A DNA stretch of 64,000 nucleotides from Argopecten irradians (Eukaryota; Mollusca; Bivalvia; Pectinida; Pectinidae). The stretch is taken from NCBI RefSeq assembly GCF_041381155.1, contig NC_091142.1:10039340-10103339 (forward strand), given 5' to 3'. The translations under genes were made by a program, and so were the position numbers. Below the pieces are notes generated by a model. That model was not told where the DNA came from. It saw only the letters and a program-made list of their open reading frames with translations, and searched no databases. Positions 36,129 to 48,448 of the stretch are shown here, in pieces (the stretch's first letter is position 1; each line of letters opens with the position of its first letter).

Positions 36129-38449
36129 CTTTTTGACATTATCCTACTACCGTTTTAAATACGAGGTCAGTAGCTATCAGTACATTTAACACTTCCACTC
36201 TCCTCGTAGGCTAAGACTGAACTGTAAAGTACGGTTTAACTGTATGGCTGTTTTGTGCATCCCTGTCGACGGGACAATATCACGCACAAAGTATCGTATT
36301 TTTTAAGACGCGTTTTAAATTTCACACATGTGTTTGAAGTATGACATAGGTATATGTGCCTCTTACAAGCCATATTTCATTTTACACAGCTGACAATCCT
36401 CGCTATCACCCCATGACGTTTAAATCATTTAGCACATTATGCGGGCTTACTGTATAAAAAGAACCTTTCACTATAAACTATCCTGACGTTACTAAAAATA
36501 GACAGCAGTGAGTCAATTTAGATCGACCTTCGGCGGCAAGTCCTATTTATAGAACACAAAGACATCGAGTTTAGAAATACACACATGCTTGGACGCCTTT
36601 TTAGAATTCAAACCGATTCATCACATTCTACAAGGAAAATAACCTCCATATTCAGTGGAATTACAACATGAACGTGTTCTGGTGAGTTTTAATTTTGCAT
36701 ATTGAAAAATTTGCGGATTTTTTGTTGTTACTTGATATGTGTGTATACAAGTGTATGTGTGAAATGACCAATTATCACAGTAGCAGACGTATATACAGGA
36801 TTGCAAATCATTAAATATAACCGAAAACCCAAACAAGTGTCCTGATGTCGAAATATCCATATCTTCTTGTATGCCCTGTAACTGTAACCATCGGGTACAA
36901 TGTGATTTTACGGCGTTATTTCGTTGCAATGATACATGGAAAGTTCGGTACAGTTAATTGTTGGTTTTGGATTTCAAGTCATCTCATTCACACGTGTGTA
37001 TGAAATCGACTGTATGAGAATTCGTATCAGATCTGCTGTGCGGCATACCATTCTCATTTATGTTTTTGTGTTTAAATTTATCAAAAAATCACTCAAATGT
37101 ATTCCTTTTTATGCTATGTATATTGGATAAGTGTAGAAAAATAATAGAAATGAGATATACCAGTATTTACTTATGTAATCTACCTACCAAACTAACATAT
37201 TTCAATCTTTCATTCTTTATTCAGAATCATAAATGATAATATTTATTTTAGAAATTAAAGCTTCGATTAAAATAATACTTACATTAAATGATACAAAAAT
37301 CACAAATTAGTCTCTATTTAAACTTGATAACAAGATGATTCAAAGACAAATCTTAATTAATATTGATTAATTTACAATACAAATACAGAATTAAAAAGAA
37401 ATATGCATAATACATGAAACATTGCAGACAATCATATATAAATAAGTAATTGTTTGAAATAGACTCACTTGTACAATTAATGTTTAAAAACGTTAATTAC
37501 TCCATACCTAATTATAATTAATGATAATAAATATAAATCCTACAGTGGCTCAAAAGGGGTATTCCGTATTCTGTATTATTATTTTTTTCAATTCCATATA
37601 TTAGTATTTTGTATGTACATTTCCGTTATCAAATGATTCACATAACATGCATAATATTGTTTAAACTAACAATTTAACATGAAGACATGGAATGTAACAC
37701 ACGAGGACTGGTCTGTACTAAATTTACAGAAAATGGTTATTGGAGCAATTGTGTTCAGTCAGATTGGTTCAGTGTTTCTTAAATACGTATATCGTTTAAC
37801 AAAAAAAAAACTCTTTGTGGGTAATTCCCTTTGAGGTTTGGAACGTGTCAGCATTTAAAACATCACTTTCGTTTTATTCATATCATGGTTCCACAAAAAC
37901 CTCGAAAATAACGAAAGCCACGTGTATCAGTTGCCGCTGCTCCATGCCAATTTGAAATTGTAGAAGATGCCGATTTGCGGAGATAAACTTCTGCGAATTT
38001 ACCAGTATCGCGAAACTCGCGTAAAACAAATATCACGCGAAAGAATTGATGATATGATCAATATCGGTACGTATTCACTGTAAACATCCTAGTTGAGATT
38101 GACAAATAAACCAAAATAAAAAATAACTCATATATTTATGTAAACACAAGAATATTCATGGCTTTTGAACATACTTATAAAGAAATAATTTATAATAATA
38201 CAATAAGGTCCATTAAATTGTTTCCTTTCCATGGCGGACTTAATTTGTTTTACAGGTTAAGGTTATTGTTAAGAAGGCGGGGTCATGACCCTTGTTCTTA
38301 TTTATGTTTACTTCGTCTCCCAATAATAAATATCCTATTACATCATTGTATTATATATATCACTAAGTATATATTATACATTAATACGCCATTCTTCAGT
38401 CCACCTATCCAGCGCCATTAATAGCAGTAAAGTGCCCCATTATTAAGTA

Positions 38450-39365
38450 AAATAATTCTCTATATACTAAGTGTATGATAAAAGGCCAAAGGGACCTCGA
38501 GGATAGGGGCTTATTTATATACACAACAACTTTCACATATGTTCCCATCATATAGTTGTTTAGTTCAATAACCTTACCTATATATAGTCATTTTAAATAT
38601 ATGATAAAAGTCTCGAGGTGACTTGAGGAATTGCAGATTATTTATATGCAAATATAACGTCAATATGATATTCTTACGTCATATATAAAATGTTAAGGTC
38701 AATATGCTTATCTATATATATATATATGTAGTCCTTTTTAGGATCAAATTATTGGATTGAAGAATTATAGAATATTTATGATTTTTCATTTGGAAGTTTA
38801 TAATATTCTGTATAGGTGTATAGTTTCGCTGAATTCGTGTATTAACCAAACCTCGCGAAATTTAAAACCTCGCGAAATTGTTCAAAAATCATGGTTTTGT
38901 GTATCATATCATATCAAGTGAATAACGCATTCAAATGCTACAAACGCAAACATAAACAACCGCAAATAAAATGCAATCAATTTGTCGCGAAATATTACAC
39001 CCATGAAATTTAAAATATATATATATATACAGTACAGTATAACGTTAATATGATATGTTCACATCATAATATGAAATAATATAGGCCATAAACTTTACTT
39101 ACATAATGTTCTTTAAAAAAATGATTACATCATGATAAAAAGCTTGATATATCCATAAAACTTAATTATGTAATGATCACATCATAGTAGGCTAATACAT
39201 TACCTATATATATATAGTCGTTTTTAGAAATAAATTATGTCCATGATGAACGGCTTGATGGGACTTCAGAAACTGCAGATTATTTATATACACGTACAAC
39301 TTATACATGACATGTTCACAACACATATTAAAAACTAACCTATATGTAGTCATTTAAATATTTTA
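38450..39365. repeat. Degenerate satellite-like array, period about 130-160 bp
   Basis: CTATATATAGTCNTTTT recurs near 38578, 38709, 39203 and 39341. Each is followed by a block with ATGATAAA, GANGGNACTTNAG and GCAGATTATTTATATNCA. A cgcgaa-rich segment and AT tracts (about 38815-39045) interrupt it. Confidence 0.7.
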
Positions 39366-39517
39366 ATTGCCATCCGTTGTAATGTTACTTGATCTATGTG
39401 TAAGGTAGTGGGACAGACGTCAACACATCTAATATTTAAGATGTATCAGAGACGACTCGGCAAACACCTATTGCTGTAAATACCGTAGTTAATTTCATGT
39501 GAATTATATTTCATCTT

Positions 39518-39674
39518 TGCATATAACATAGTTACCTTCCTGTCTGGTAGATATTAATCGTGACGTCGTGATATTTTGTAAACAAAATTTACGTCGTAAT
39601 TTCTGCAAAGTATGGCATTACGCTCTCCAACACATGGCGTCCGAATCAATATCAGTACACAAATACAGAATATG
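39518..39674. mobile_element. CRE-bearing palindromic MITE, copy 2 (degenerate)
   Basis: TGCATATAACATAGTTACC at the left, GTAGATATTAATCGTGACGT inside, and GAATCAATATCAGTAC on the right follow copy 1 in order. The right terminal repeat is decayed. Confidence 0.6.
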
Positions 39675-39839
39675 TTAAAGTTGTATGGTCTGTGACTTTT
39701 TGTATTTCTTGGCATAGAAAAAGTATTTAGAGTGTTCTACATATTTTTCTCCACCTCTTTAAGTTTTAAACTTTCGATATTTACCGACTTTTGTAGAGTT
39801 CGTATTCGCAAAGTTGTTAAACATTTAAAATAAAATATT

Positions 39840-40195
39840 GATTTTTAGCGTGTACACGTTTAAAATAGCTCGGAAGTATCCGAACTGGTCCGATCTATTC
39901 CGATCTGTACGGGTAATGCCGATGTTGACCACGTGATACGGCTCGGGAGTTTCCAATCTACATTGTATACGGATATCGCCGATGTCGATCACGTGATGCA
40001 ACTCGGTTTTCCGAAATTACCCGAAAGTTTGAAACGTGGCGTTGATATGGCGGTTCTTTCAAAACGTGTGATATTACACGCGACATTTGCCGCTATGTCA
40101 ATAGTATATCGTTGCTTTCATGGATCTGAACCATCATATATATCATCCATATTCACACATTGTATGTTTTATGAGAGTTTGTGATGGTGAAAATA
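39840..40195 (+). repeat. Repeat family G, copy 2
   Basis: GCGTGTACACGTTTAAAATAG, GACCACGTGATACGGCTCGG, ATATGGCGGTT and GAAATACAACTTTAAATTGG follow the order seen near 21355-21955 (CGTGTACACGTGAAAAATAG, GTCACGTGATACGATTCGG, CATGGCGGTGATT, GCAATATAACTTTAATTTGA). The CCGATGT(T/C)GA(C/T)CACGTGAT word is also internally duplicated here (39915, 39975). A predicted 83-residue frame inside is not convincing as a gene. Confidence 0.5.
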
Positions 40196-40384
40196 ACATG
40201 AAATACAACTTTAAATTGGCTACAATGAAATAAAAAAAAATGCATCTTATAAACTTGTTTGTGTTGTTTAATTATTGATACCGCGTGTACTATTCAAAGC
40301 CAAAACCTACTGTTGCATGACTATTGTATAAACCTAATGAAGAAGAAATAAAACATATAGGGAAATTACTTGTGATTATTATTT

Positions 40385-40547
40385 ATTTAGAAATTAGAGA
40401 AATACCACTCTTGTGGGTAGCTATTGATTGTGACGTCATGTGTTTGTGAGCATAATTTCATACTTTTCAGAGAAAACGAATGGGTTTCGCTCAAAAAAAG
40501 TGACGTCACAATCGATACCTACAAGGGAGGCAACACTGTGATATGCA
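40385..40547. mobile_element. CRE-bearing palindromic MITE, copy 3
   Basis: TTGTGGGTAGCTATTGATTG is mirrored by CAATCGATACCTACAAG. Two perfect TGACGTCA sites lie at 40431-40438 and 40501-40508. The outer end ACTGTGATATGCA matches the family terminus. Confidence 0.8.
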
Positions 40548-41367
40548 GAGGCGATAGAAAAGTTCATACTAAATAGAGCACATTATGTATGGAGGAAGAA
40601 TCTAATATAATACATTAATGTGAACAGTCGGGCAAGGATGGCTAAAGTCGGTAAAAATGGTGTGAATGTATCCAGTATAATTTCTTATGAAATGGAAAAA
40701 TAAAATCTCTCGTCAAAATCTGTCTGCGTACGAAGAAATTAATTTAAAGTATGGAAATTCTAAAACGTCCTCCCGGCTCACTATGTCCGTGGTTACATTT
40801 CCACTCAGCCCCGCTTTCAATGTTTTCAACTTTTCTTTACTTTAACGGTCAGAACTGAGAAACTAAGCAGAACTTGACCGTCGTATTAATATGTGAGAAC
40901 TTTTGAAAGGCCAATGAACGCATTTAGACTGGTTTTCTTTGCCCGACTATTCACTTTAATGTGCCATTTGCTATATTTTAATGTTTCAAGAACAAACCTG
41001 TTATTAAAAGGCTTTGACGTGTTTAATTCAGTTGTCCTCTGAAGATTCTCCTTATAAAAGTTAATTTATATTCGCCTTGAATGTGTAACATTTCCTATGG
41101 TGGTAATATCTCCATCAAATGTATATGCATCGTGATATGTCATTTTTTATAACCTTATTTTACCGTTGACAAAAAGTGTTTGATTTTACTATTCATCCAT
41201 TTTGCATTTCCATTTGTAATTATATTTTTTCTAAACTTGGCAAGAAAGCAGAAAAAAAGAATATATTAGAATTTAGAACAATATAAAATGTTATTTTATG
41301 AAACGTTATTTTCATTAAATGATATTTTTTCAAGAAATTATTCTATCTTGACGTTGAAAATATCCAC

Positions 41368-41597
41368 CCCTAGACTATTTCATAGCAAATATGAAAACAT
41401 TTGAGGAGAAACACACTGACCAATCACTTAAAATAAATCTCTTCCTTTAAATAGTATGTAGAGAGGGACGTTAAGGCCATACTCTCCGCCACCGTTTACC
41501 GTTATTCAATGATGTTGATGCACATCAATGGACGAAAAGTACCTGTTTTTCAGTTGTCGCTCACAGAGCCTTCAATTTTAGTATGATATGAGCCATC
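41368..41597. mobile_element. Family D element, partial
   Basis: Inner arms CCCCTAGACTATTTCATAGC and GAGCCTTCAATTTTAGTATG plus the shared interior CACTGACCAATCAC place it in the family. Outer CCTCG ends are missing. Confidence 0.6.
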
Positions 41598-42760
41598 TCA
41601 GAATATATTGACAGTTATTGGCTGAATCAGCATTAAATCTATTTCATATTCGATGTTCATCATCATTATAATCGTGATTATCATGTGTAGTTTATAATTA
41701 CGGATTAGGAAATGAACATCGGATTTAATTAGATTGACCTGCATTGGAATGACTGGGTCCTGAACATCTATTGATAACGATTGAAGACGGGATTTGTTTC
41801 CTGAAATTTCCATATTTGGCTGATTTTGACGAATTTCGTGGTTTCACCCTCACCAGTCTGATTTTAAATTTGACTTTTGGTATTTGACCTAAATCTAAAT
41901 ATTTTGACCTACGTCATATAATACTTTCCATTTTGTACAACCATGACTTGTCGTAGTAAGGCCGTGTTATCATTAATTATTTATGGTATACATACATGCA
42001 TGTAATACTCTGGTCATATGATACATACAATCCACAAGAATCGGGTTTTCAAATCATCATTGTTAAACTTGATCAATGAACTGACATTCCAATTTTCACG
42101 ATAAACTGTTATTCGAGGGGCCTTTCTGATAAATAAGATACGAGAAGCGTTAAAGCAAAAGGTATTGAACTTACTGTCTAAACTGTGTTGACATATTGTT
42201 CGAAAGTAAACATTCTTTTTTCATTCTTAATTCAGAGTGACCTCGATATTTGATCACTGGCGTCGAAGTTGACTTTCCGCTATCTAATTGATTATTTTTG
42301 GACCGATAAGTATTGTCATTTTTGCCTTGATGTTGGTCTGTCTCATTTAAATGGCATTTCTGATCTAAATATGTAGTAATTAATAGTGATAAATTGTGAA
42401 TAAATACAGTTTTAATTGTTTGGAATTTAAATGTGCATGCCTAAACTGAAACCTCTGTAATCTTTAAAATGTAAAGTAAATGTACGAGTTTGATTATTTT
42501 GTATAGAGTCACAAACGTTATTAGCTTATAGTTCATATTAAACTCATCATCACGTCTGGAACAATAATAAAGCCAGGGAGAGGGCTAGTATAGTCAATAA
42601 CCATCTTACAATGAAATATTCTGAAATAAAATGAACAATTAAAAAGGATAAATTAAATATTAATTTCCATAACGCAGACCGTAGTTTCTATTCCGACGTC
42701 GTAGATTTACACAGGGAATCTTGGATTTATTTGATGATATGACCTCGTCTTTGGCTACGT

Positions 42761-43000
42761 CCTCGGTACCCTAGGGGTTCCAATCACATACGATATCTAC
42801 ACCCCTGGATTATCTCACAGTAAAGCTATAGGCAACATGACTGTGTGGATTTGGAGTAGGGTGCCGCTCTCTATGCAGTCCTCAAAGAATTTTTTTGCAG
42901 GCCTTTGGTTAGTTCAGATTTGTTCCCCTTTAATTTTACTATGAAATAGTCTAGTGGTGAAGAGATCGCAAGTGATCGAAACCCCTGGAGTATCGAGGAT
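42761..43000. mobile_element. Family D element, near-full copy
   Basis: CCTCGGTACCCTAGGGGTTC at the left and AACCCCTGGAGTATCGAGGA at the right. The inner pair CTGGATTATCTCACAGTAAA / TTTACTATGAAATAGTC is present. Confidence 0.8.
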
Positions 43001-46000
43001 ACTTTTGCTATTGATCTATATATTCTGGTGTTCGGTATATTTTCTTATTTTCCTTTGGAAACATGGTGATTCTTTAAGTAATTGACTTAAATATATCTGA
43101 ATTACATCGATAATGATTAAAGGTCATGTGGTCCCCTTTGTCTTTTAAAAGAACCTTCGTAATTTTGATTTGTTATCATTATTGTTTTATTTATTATTGC
43201 TTCAATTTATGTATATGATGGTCTTATTTAGAAACGAACTGTAAATCGAAATTTTCTCTCGTGGGACTTAGTTTTACGAATTCCGTGTCCAAGTTTACAA
43301 CTGTACATGTTTTTATTTTACCCAAAGGCATAGCCAGTATATAGGGAACATGAGAAACGTTTTCATTATAAACATGACATGAATAAGAATAATAAGGCGG
43401 AATTATTTAGGATGTAAGATAAGATACACAAGACGTGTTTATCTCGACGGTCAAACTTATTTCGTGAAAGCTCATTTTCGTGAAGAAAAAAATACATCCC
43501 AAATTTTGAAAGATATTTCAATCAAAATCTATGCATTCAAAGTAAACCTCAGAGAGAAAATTCAGTTGCAACGAAAAAAAGTTTGTACATAGTTATGCAA
43601 TAATCAACACATTCTTTATGATCTCCACAACTGTACATAGATACATATTAAAAAAACAAAGTTATCTCCCAAAAGGATCAACGACTAATCACGTGTCTGA
43701 AAAACCTCTACTTACATGCTAACATGGAAATGGCACATCGGATCTGCGAATAACAGAAAGTCCTTGGGGAAAACGCAATGTAGGAATGGTATTTTTGTCC
43801 ATACAATGTTTCTAGAAATAGCATTCTCCTAGAATAGCAGAACAGTTAACGTTCACGTGAATAGAGAACATGTGTATTGAGGTAACTTTTATAGATAATC
43901 AAAAACCCATATATGGAATATTCAAGTTGTGCCTTCTTCTGTATAGTAGATTTAATCCTAATTGAAATGCCGCTTTTTTCTGAATCATAGCCATGTTTAG
44001 TTAGTTTAGTCTGTAGTAAGAATGGTTTTGGCAGTTAAAGTTGCTGTGAGAGACAGAAAATAGAGTGGTTCTATCGTGTCTACAGTTACTGGACTGTCAA
44101 AGATGTCTTCTGGTTCCGTATTTAGAATTCATTTGGTTTTTAAAGAATTATTCTGGTCTAGATGGAATAGTGCTGTATAACACAGATCATCTATATATAT
44201 AGCTGAATAAAAACTATCTTATGGGTTAAAATACGGGTATGAAAGTGTCCAAATGATTTGGAATCTTTTATAGTAAAATACTGTAAAAGAATTGGTCTTT
44301 TTAAATCCTTCAAAATAGCATTATCAACTGCTTGAGAAATACAAAAATGTAAAAGGAAGTCTCGGTATTTCAAAACTTATAATCCAGCATAGTTTTGCTT
44401 TGTTTATATCGTTGTAACCATATTTTATTTAAACTGAAATGTCTGAACGAGCGGAAATTATTTTTTTTAAATGTTAATAACATTTAAAGTGAATCATTTA
44501 ATACAGCGTTTTTGATTGGTCGTGGATATCGTACATTATTTGTATCAGGATTTCTTCCGTATGAAATTGTTTCATTCGCTACTACTACATGTATTTTCGC
44601 TATATGCCATCAAACTATACTTCCTGGTGTCATTTGATTGGTTCCTACTACTTAATTCCGTACCGCATGTATGTCGCTATACGGTTTAAATTTCAAGCAG
44701 AGGATATGCATTTCACTTAAATTATGAGCCTTTGAAACAGCAGAACGCATTGTGTCAAACTCCCGGGGGAACAAATGCTTCATCGAGCTAATTTGTAAAT
44801 AGTAGCAAATGATGCACTGTCTGTGTTAGACTGCTAAACCCTGTTGTAATAACTATGACAATCGTACGACTGTTCGTTGTCAAAAGAGCACGAATTGATT
44901 ATGTATTGACTTGTATGGAAGATATCAACTGAGATACAAAGGAAAACTGATTTTATATCTAATGGCTTTATAAATGGACTATATTACTTTTCGAAGTTTC
45001 ATGGACTATTTTTTCGCTATCATATAGTGATGTCCCGCGAAATAACCTCGGCTCGGTATTATAATAAGCAGGTGAGATTTACTCAGAGGTAGTTGCTAGG
45101 CAGCTTTCCTGTACTGCATAAAATAACGTTAACGACAATTTGATATAAAAAGTATCATTTTAAATGTTGAACGTGAAGAACAATATATGTACATAGTAAA
45201 GCTGTTTACTTGTTTCGAACATTATTTTAGGGTCCATATTTAGAATCAGAAAGCTAGAAATAATTTTTTGTCATACCACAGCTCATTTCACAAAGGATTT
45301 GTCTAACTTATATAGAACATATTATGTATGAATAGCGCATTAATTTAATTAGTACTTATTTTATATGGCGGTAACGTAGTGGAAATTATAGTACACCGGG
45401 GACTGTGATTTACAGCCTATCGCAGAAATCATCATTTACTTTTTACCATATATAACCATTGTCACTTTATTATTTATTTAGTATGCCAATGAATACGTAC
45501 AATAGAATAATTGAAATCCGATTCCAAATTCTGATCATCTATTCCTTTCTTTGGGAGATTACGAATATATAAACACACCAACAGGAAATAGCCCCTACAG
45601 GAACTTATTACAACAGGGTATGTCTAAGGGCATTTGACAAAGGATATGTGCGGCTATTTTAGCTTTTAATGAGACACTTCGTGTTGCCAACGCTCTCGGA
45701 CAAACTACTGCTAGGCTTATAATCCAAATGTTGTAATAATTCACAAATAATTTATATTTCGTTGTCCTTTATGTATCTCTGAATGCCCTAGAGAAAATTG
45801 CACATGAATATTGCATGCATTTTCCCTGCTCCGTTTCCGGGAATATCCGAGCGAAGCTGTAGGAATATCTCTATTTGTGCTATTTATAGTTCAGCGTGAC
45901 ATTTAATCAATATCATTGTGTGTTATTACGAGCATATTCGTGATATAGATGGCGCGTGTGCCGGCTGCCAAGCGATCCTGGCTTATTTCACGTGCGATAG

Positions 46001-46415
46001 ATCACGCGCATTTCCCATTGAAATGGCAATTATATCGATTCTTTAAAAGATGTAGTGTCTTTCTGGTTGGGAATCTTCATTATTTTCAATTCTAATTCGA
46101 GTTGCTTCAAGGTTAGGTTATAATTGAAGTTACATATTTTTAGCTTAAGATAGGATGAAAATAGCGAACTTTCGCATTTCATTTTTTTTTTCAATTCTGT
46201 TGAATCACTACCAATGTAACTACATGTAATTAAGAAGGCGTATACCAAGACAATACGGGAAAGGATGTGTGCAAAGTGTCAATTATAACGCCTTTGTTAA
46301 ACAACCATTTTTAAATCAATTCCAAATGGCGAATATCAGATTGTTGGAGATTTTCACTTAAAACTTTAGCTATTCTTACACGACTTGAATATCAATCGAA
46401 ATCATGTTCGTGATA
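43001..46415. other. Gene desert
   Basis: No gene or clear repeat element was recognised. Frames up to about 70 codons are present at the frequency expected in AT-rich DNA. Confidence 0.6.
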
Positions 46416-46658
46416 TACTGTATAGTGCGTAAAATTCGCGGGATCAAGATTTCGAGATTTCCTTTAGAATAAAATATTCGCGAGGGTTAAATTTCGTGAT
46501 TCAGTCATCCCTACAATTCATGAACCTGTAAGATATTTCTTATGTACGTTAATAAAAATCTGCACATTTCATTGATATTTAGAATTTGCGGAAATCAACG
46601 AAAATGGGAATATAGCGGGGGAAAAACCCCGCAAAATTAATATGAGGCTATACAGTAA
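46416..46658. mobile_element. cgcgaa-rich inverted-repeat family F, copy 2
   Basis: Ends ACTGTATAGTGCG and GAGGCTATACAGT are inverted. The body carries AAATTCGCGGGATCAAGATT and AAAATGGGAATATAGCG. Scattered cgcgaa pieces elsewhere (4230-4395, 25440-25520, 37975-38035, 50805-50875) may be older relatives. Confidence 0.65.
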
Positions 46659-48448
46659 AATGGGAGGCATTTACATTAAAATACACGTTGGTTTTTAACT
46701 TTGCGTTCTTTGTGAATTATTTCCATCGTGTGTATGTACAGTTTTGACTCGGACTATGGTTTTTAATTTCGCGATGTATTATTATTGTTCTTTTATTTGT
46801 GTTAAGTAAGTTCGCGCCAAAATTCACGAAAATCAATTGCAGGTGAAATTAAGGTGTTTACTGTACGCTTACTTATTTTTGTTGTTCTATTGGTTTGTTC
46901 ATTATTATTTCCTTACTCTGTTGTAGTTGATACCCCCTTCAAGTTAGTAAAACGATATGCATCACAAAACAGTTATATAATTTTGACAAATACAAACTAT
47001 TCAAATGAATTCCAATGTTTAGTACTTTTAGCGAGATGTCGAATTTGGTGAAGTCACGGGAACTGAATGTGTTCTGTGTGACGTGTCATCAAATGCCGAT
47101 CACGTGATAAACGAACCGGATCCTTCTGGAATCTGATGAATGTAGTCATGCATTCTCAACTTACGGCTAAGATCATAAAGAATTGTCATTAAATATTTGA
47201 TCTTTTCTTCAAGAGACCCTCATCCTTTGATGCAAGTACTGAAGTACTGAAATGACAATATGTAGATATTATTTAAGGTGTATCAGCAATGGCATTTTCT
47301 TTGCATGTAATTCGCACCTGTTTACCATATAAACGTTTAATCATGACCCATTGAGTCATCCATAATGTTTATTGTATGTAGGTATGGTTTCTAACATCTC
47401 CTGCTGTCGATACAACCTTCGGGGATAGAACTAAATCGTCTCGTACTTGTGAGACTTAAGTACCAATAATGATTGACTTCGGACAAAGCCAACAATACAA
47501 AATAGCAGTGACCTTCTATATACATATATAACACATCTTCCTGTGGAGGTGTATGTTTCCTTTCACAAAAGATGTCATGATAGATTCAAAGGGATATATT
47601 TAACACGACCTTCAGCTTTAATTCGAAATGCACTATCATTGAGTCAACTTTATTCCCCTCTTTGAAAATTTCAAAGACATTCTCTAAAATATATTAAAGT
47701 TCAGTGCATTTTAAATTTTGAAAAATTAACTCACTATCTTATAACAAAGGCACGTTGTGTCAGAGATTTCGACCGTGACCTAAATATGATAAAGAATAGA
47801 TCTATATGTGTATCCACCATTCAAACTTCGGTGACAAGTGTATAAAAACCTCTTGAAGGTTTTATTGTCCGCACGAAGAGAGTGCTCTATTTTGATTTTG
47901 ATAGAAGAGAGCAAATTATAAATATCTAACAATACAACAATGGACCGAAACTATTTAATAAATAATGTATTTTTCCGATAAAGCATTAATTTCCTACACG
48001 GAATATGGAGATATCGTCATATCGCATGTCAAGTGATTGACCATAAAGTCTCAGTGCTATTGATTGGTGAGAAGTGACTTTTTAAAAAATATAATATTTT
48101 TTAACATCTTTATTGCATAAACTTATATATAATGAATGAAGTAAAATTATTATGAATTACCCTTCAAACATTTCCTATATTGTAAAGGTGACAATTCCAA
48201 ATTTCGCACTGTCAGCATGGTCGACGTCGGTTTTTAGAAAAAAAAATCACATATAAACCTCTGTTTAATCTTTATAGAGCAATGATTTCTGTGCGAAATA
48301 GGAAGAAGTATTTTCATAGGAAAATAAATAATTTTGAAGCGTAGCACCCAGCCATAATTTCCTCCTAATAACTTGTTTTATTTTTCTAAAGAAAAGAAAT
48401 TGATTTATGATCCATTTTATCACATAAACAACAAAAAATAGATATTTA

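Noticed and set aside
36621..36929. 102-codon minus-strand frame
   Set aside because: Low-complexity CIYVCY/HTYTCIHTYQ composition, no splice context, no recognisable family.
39933..40184. 83-codon plus-strand frame
   Set aside because: It sits inside repeat family G, the other copy of which does not keep the frame.
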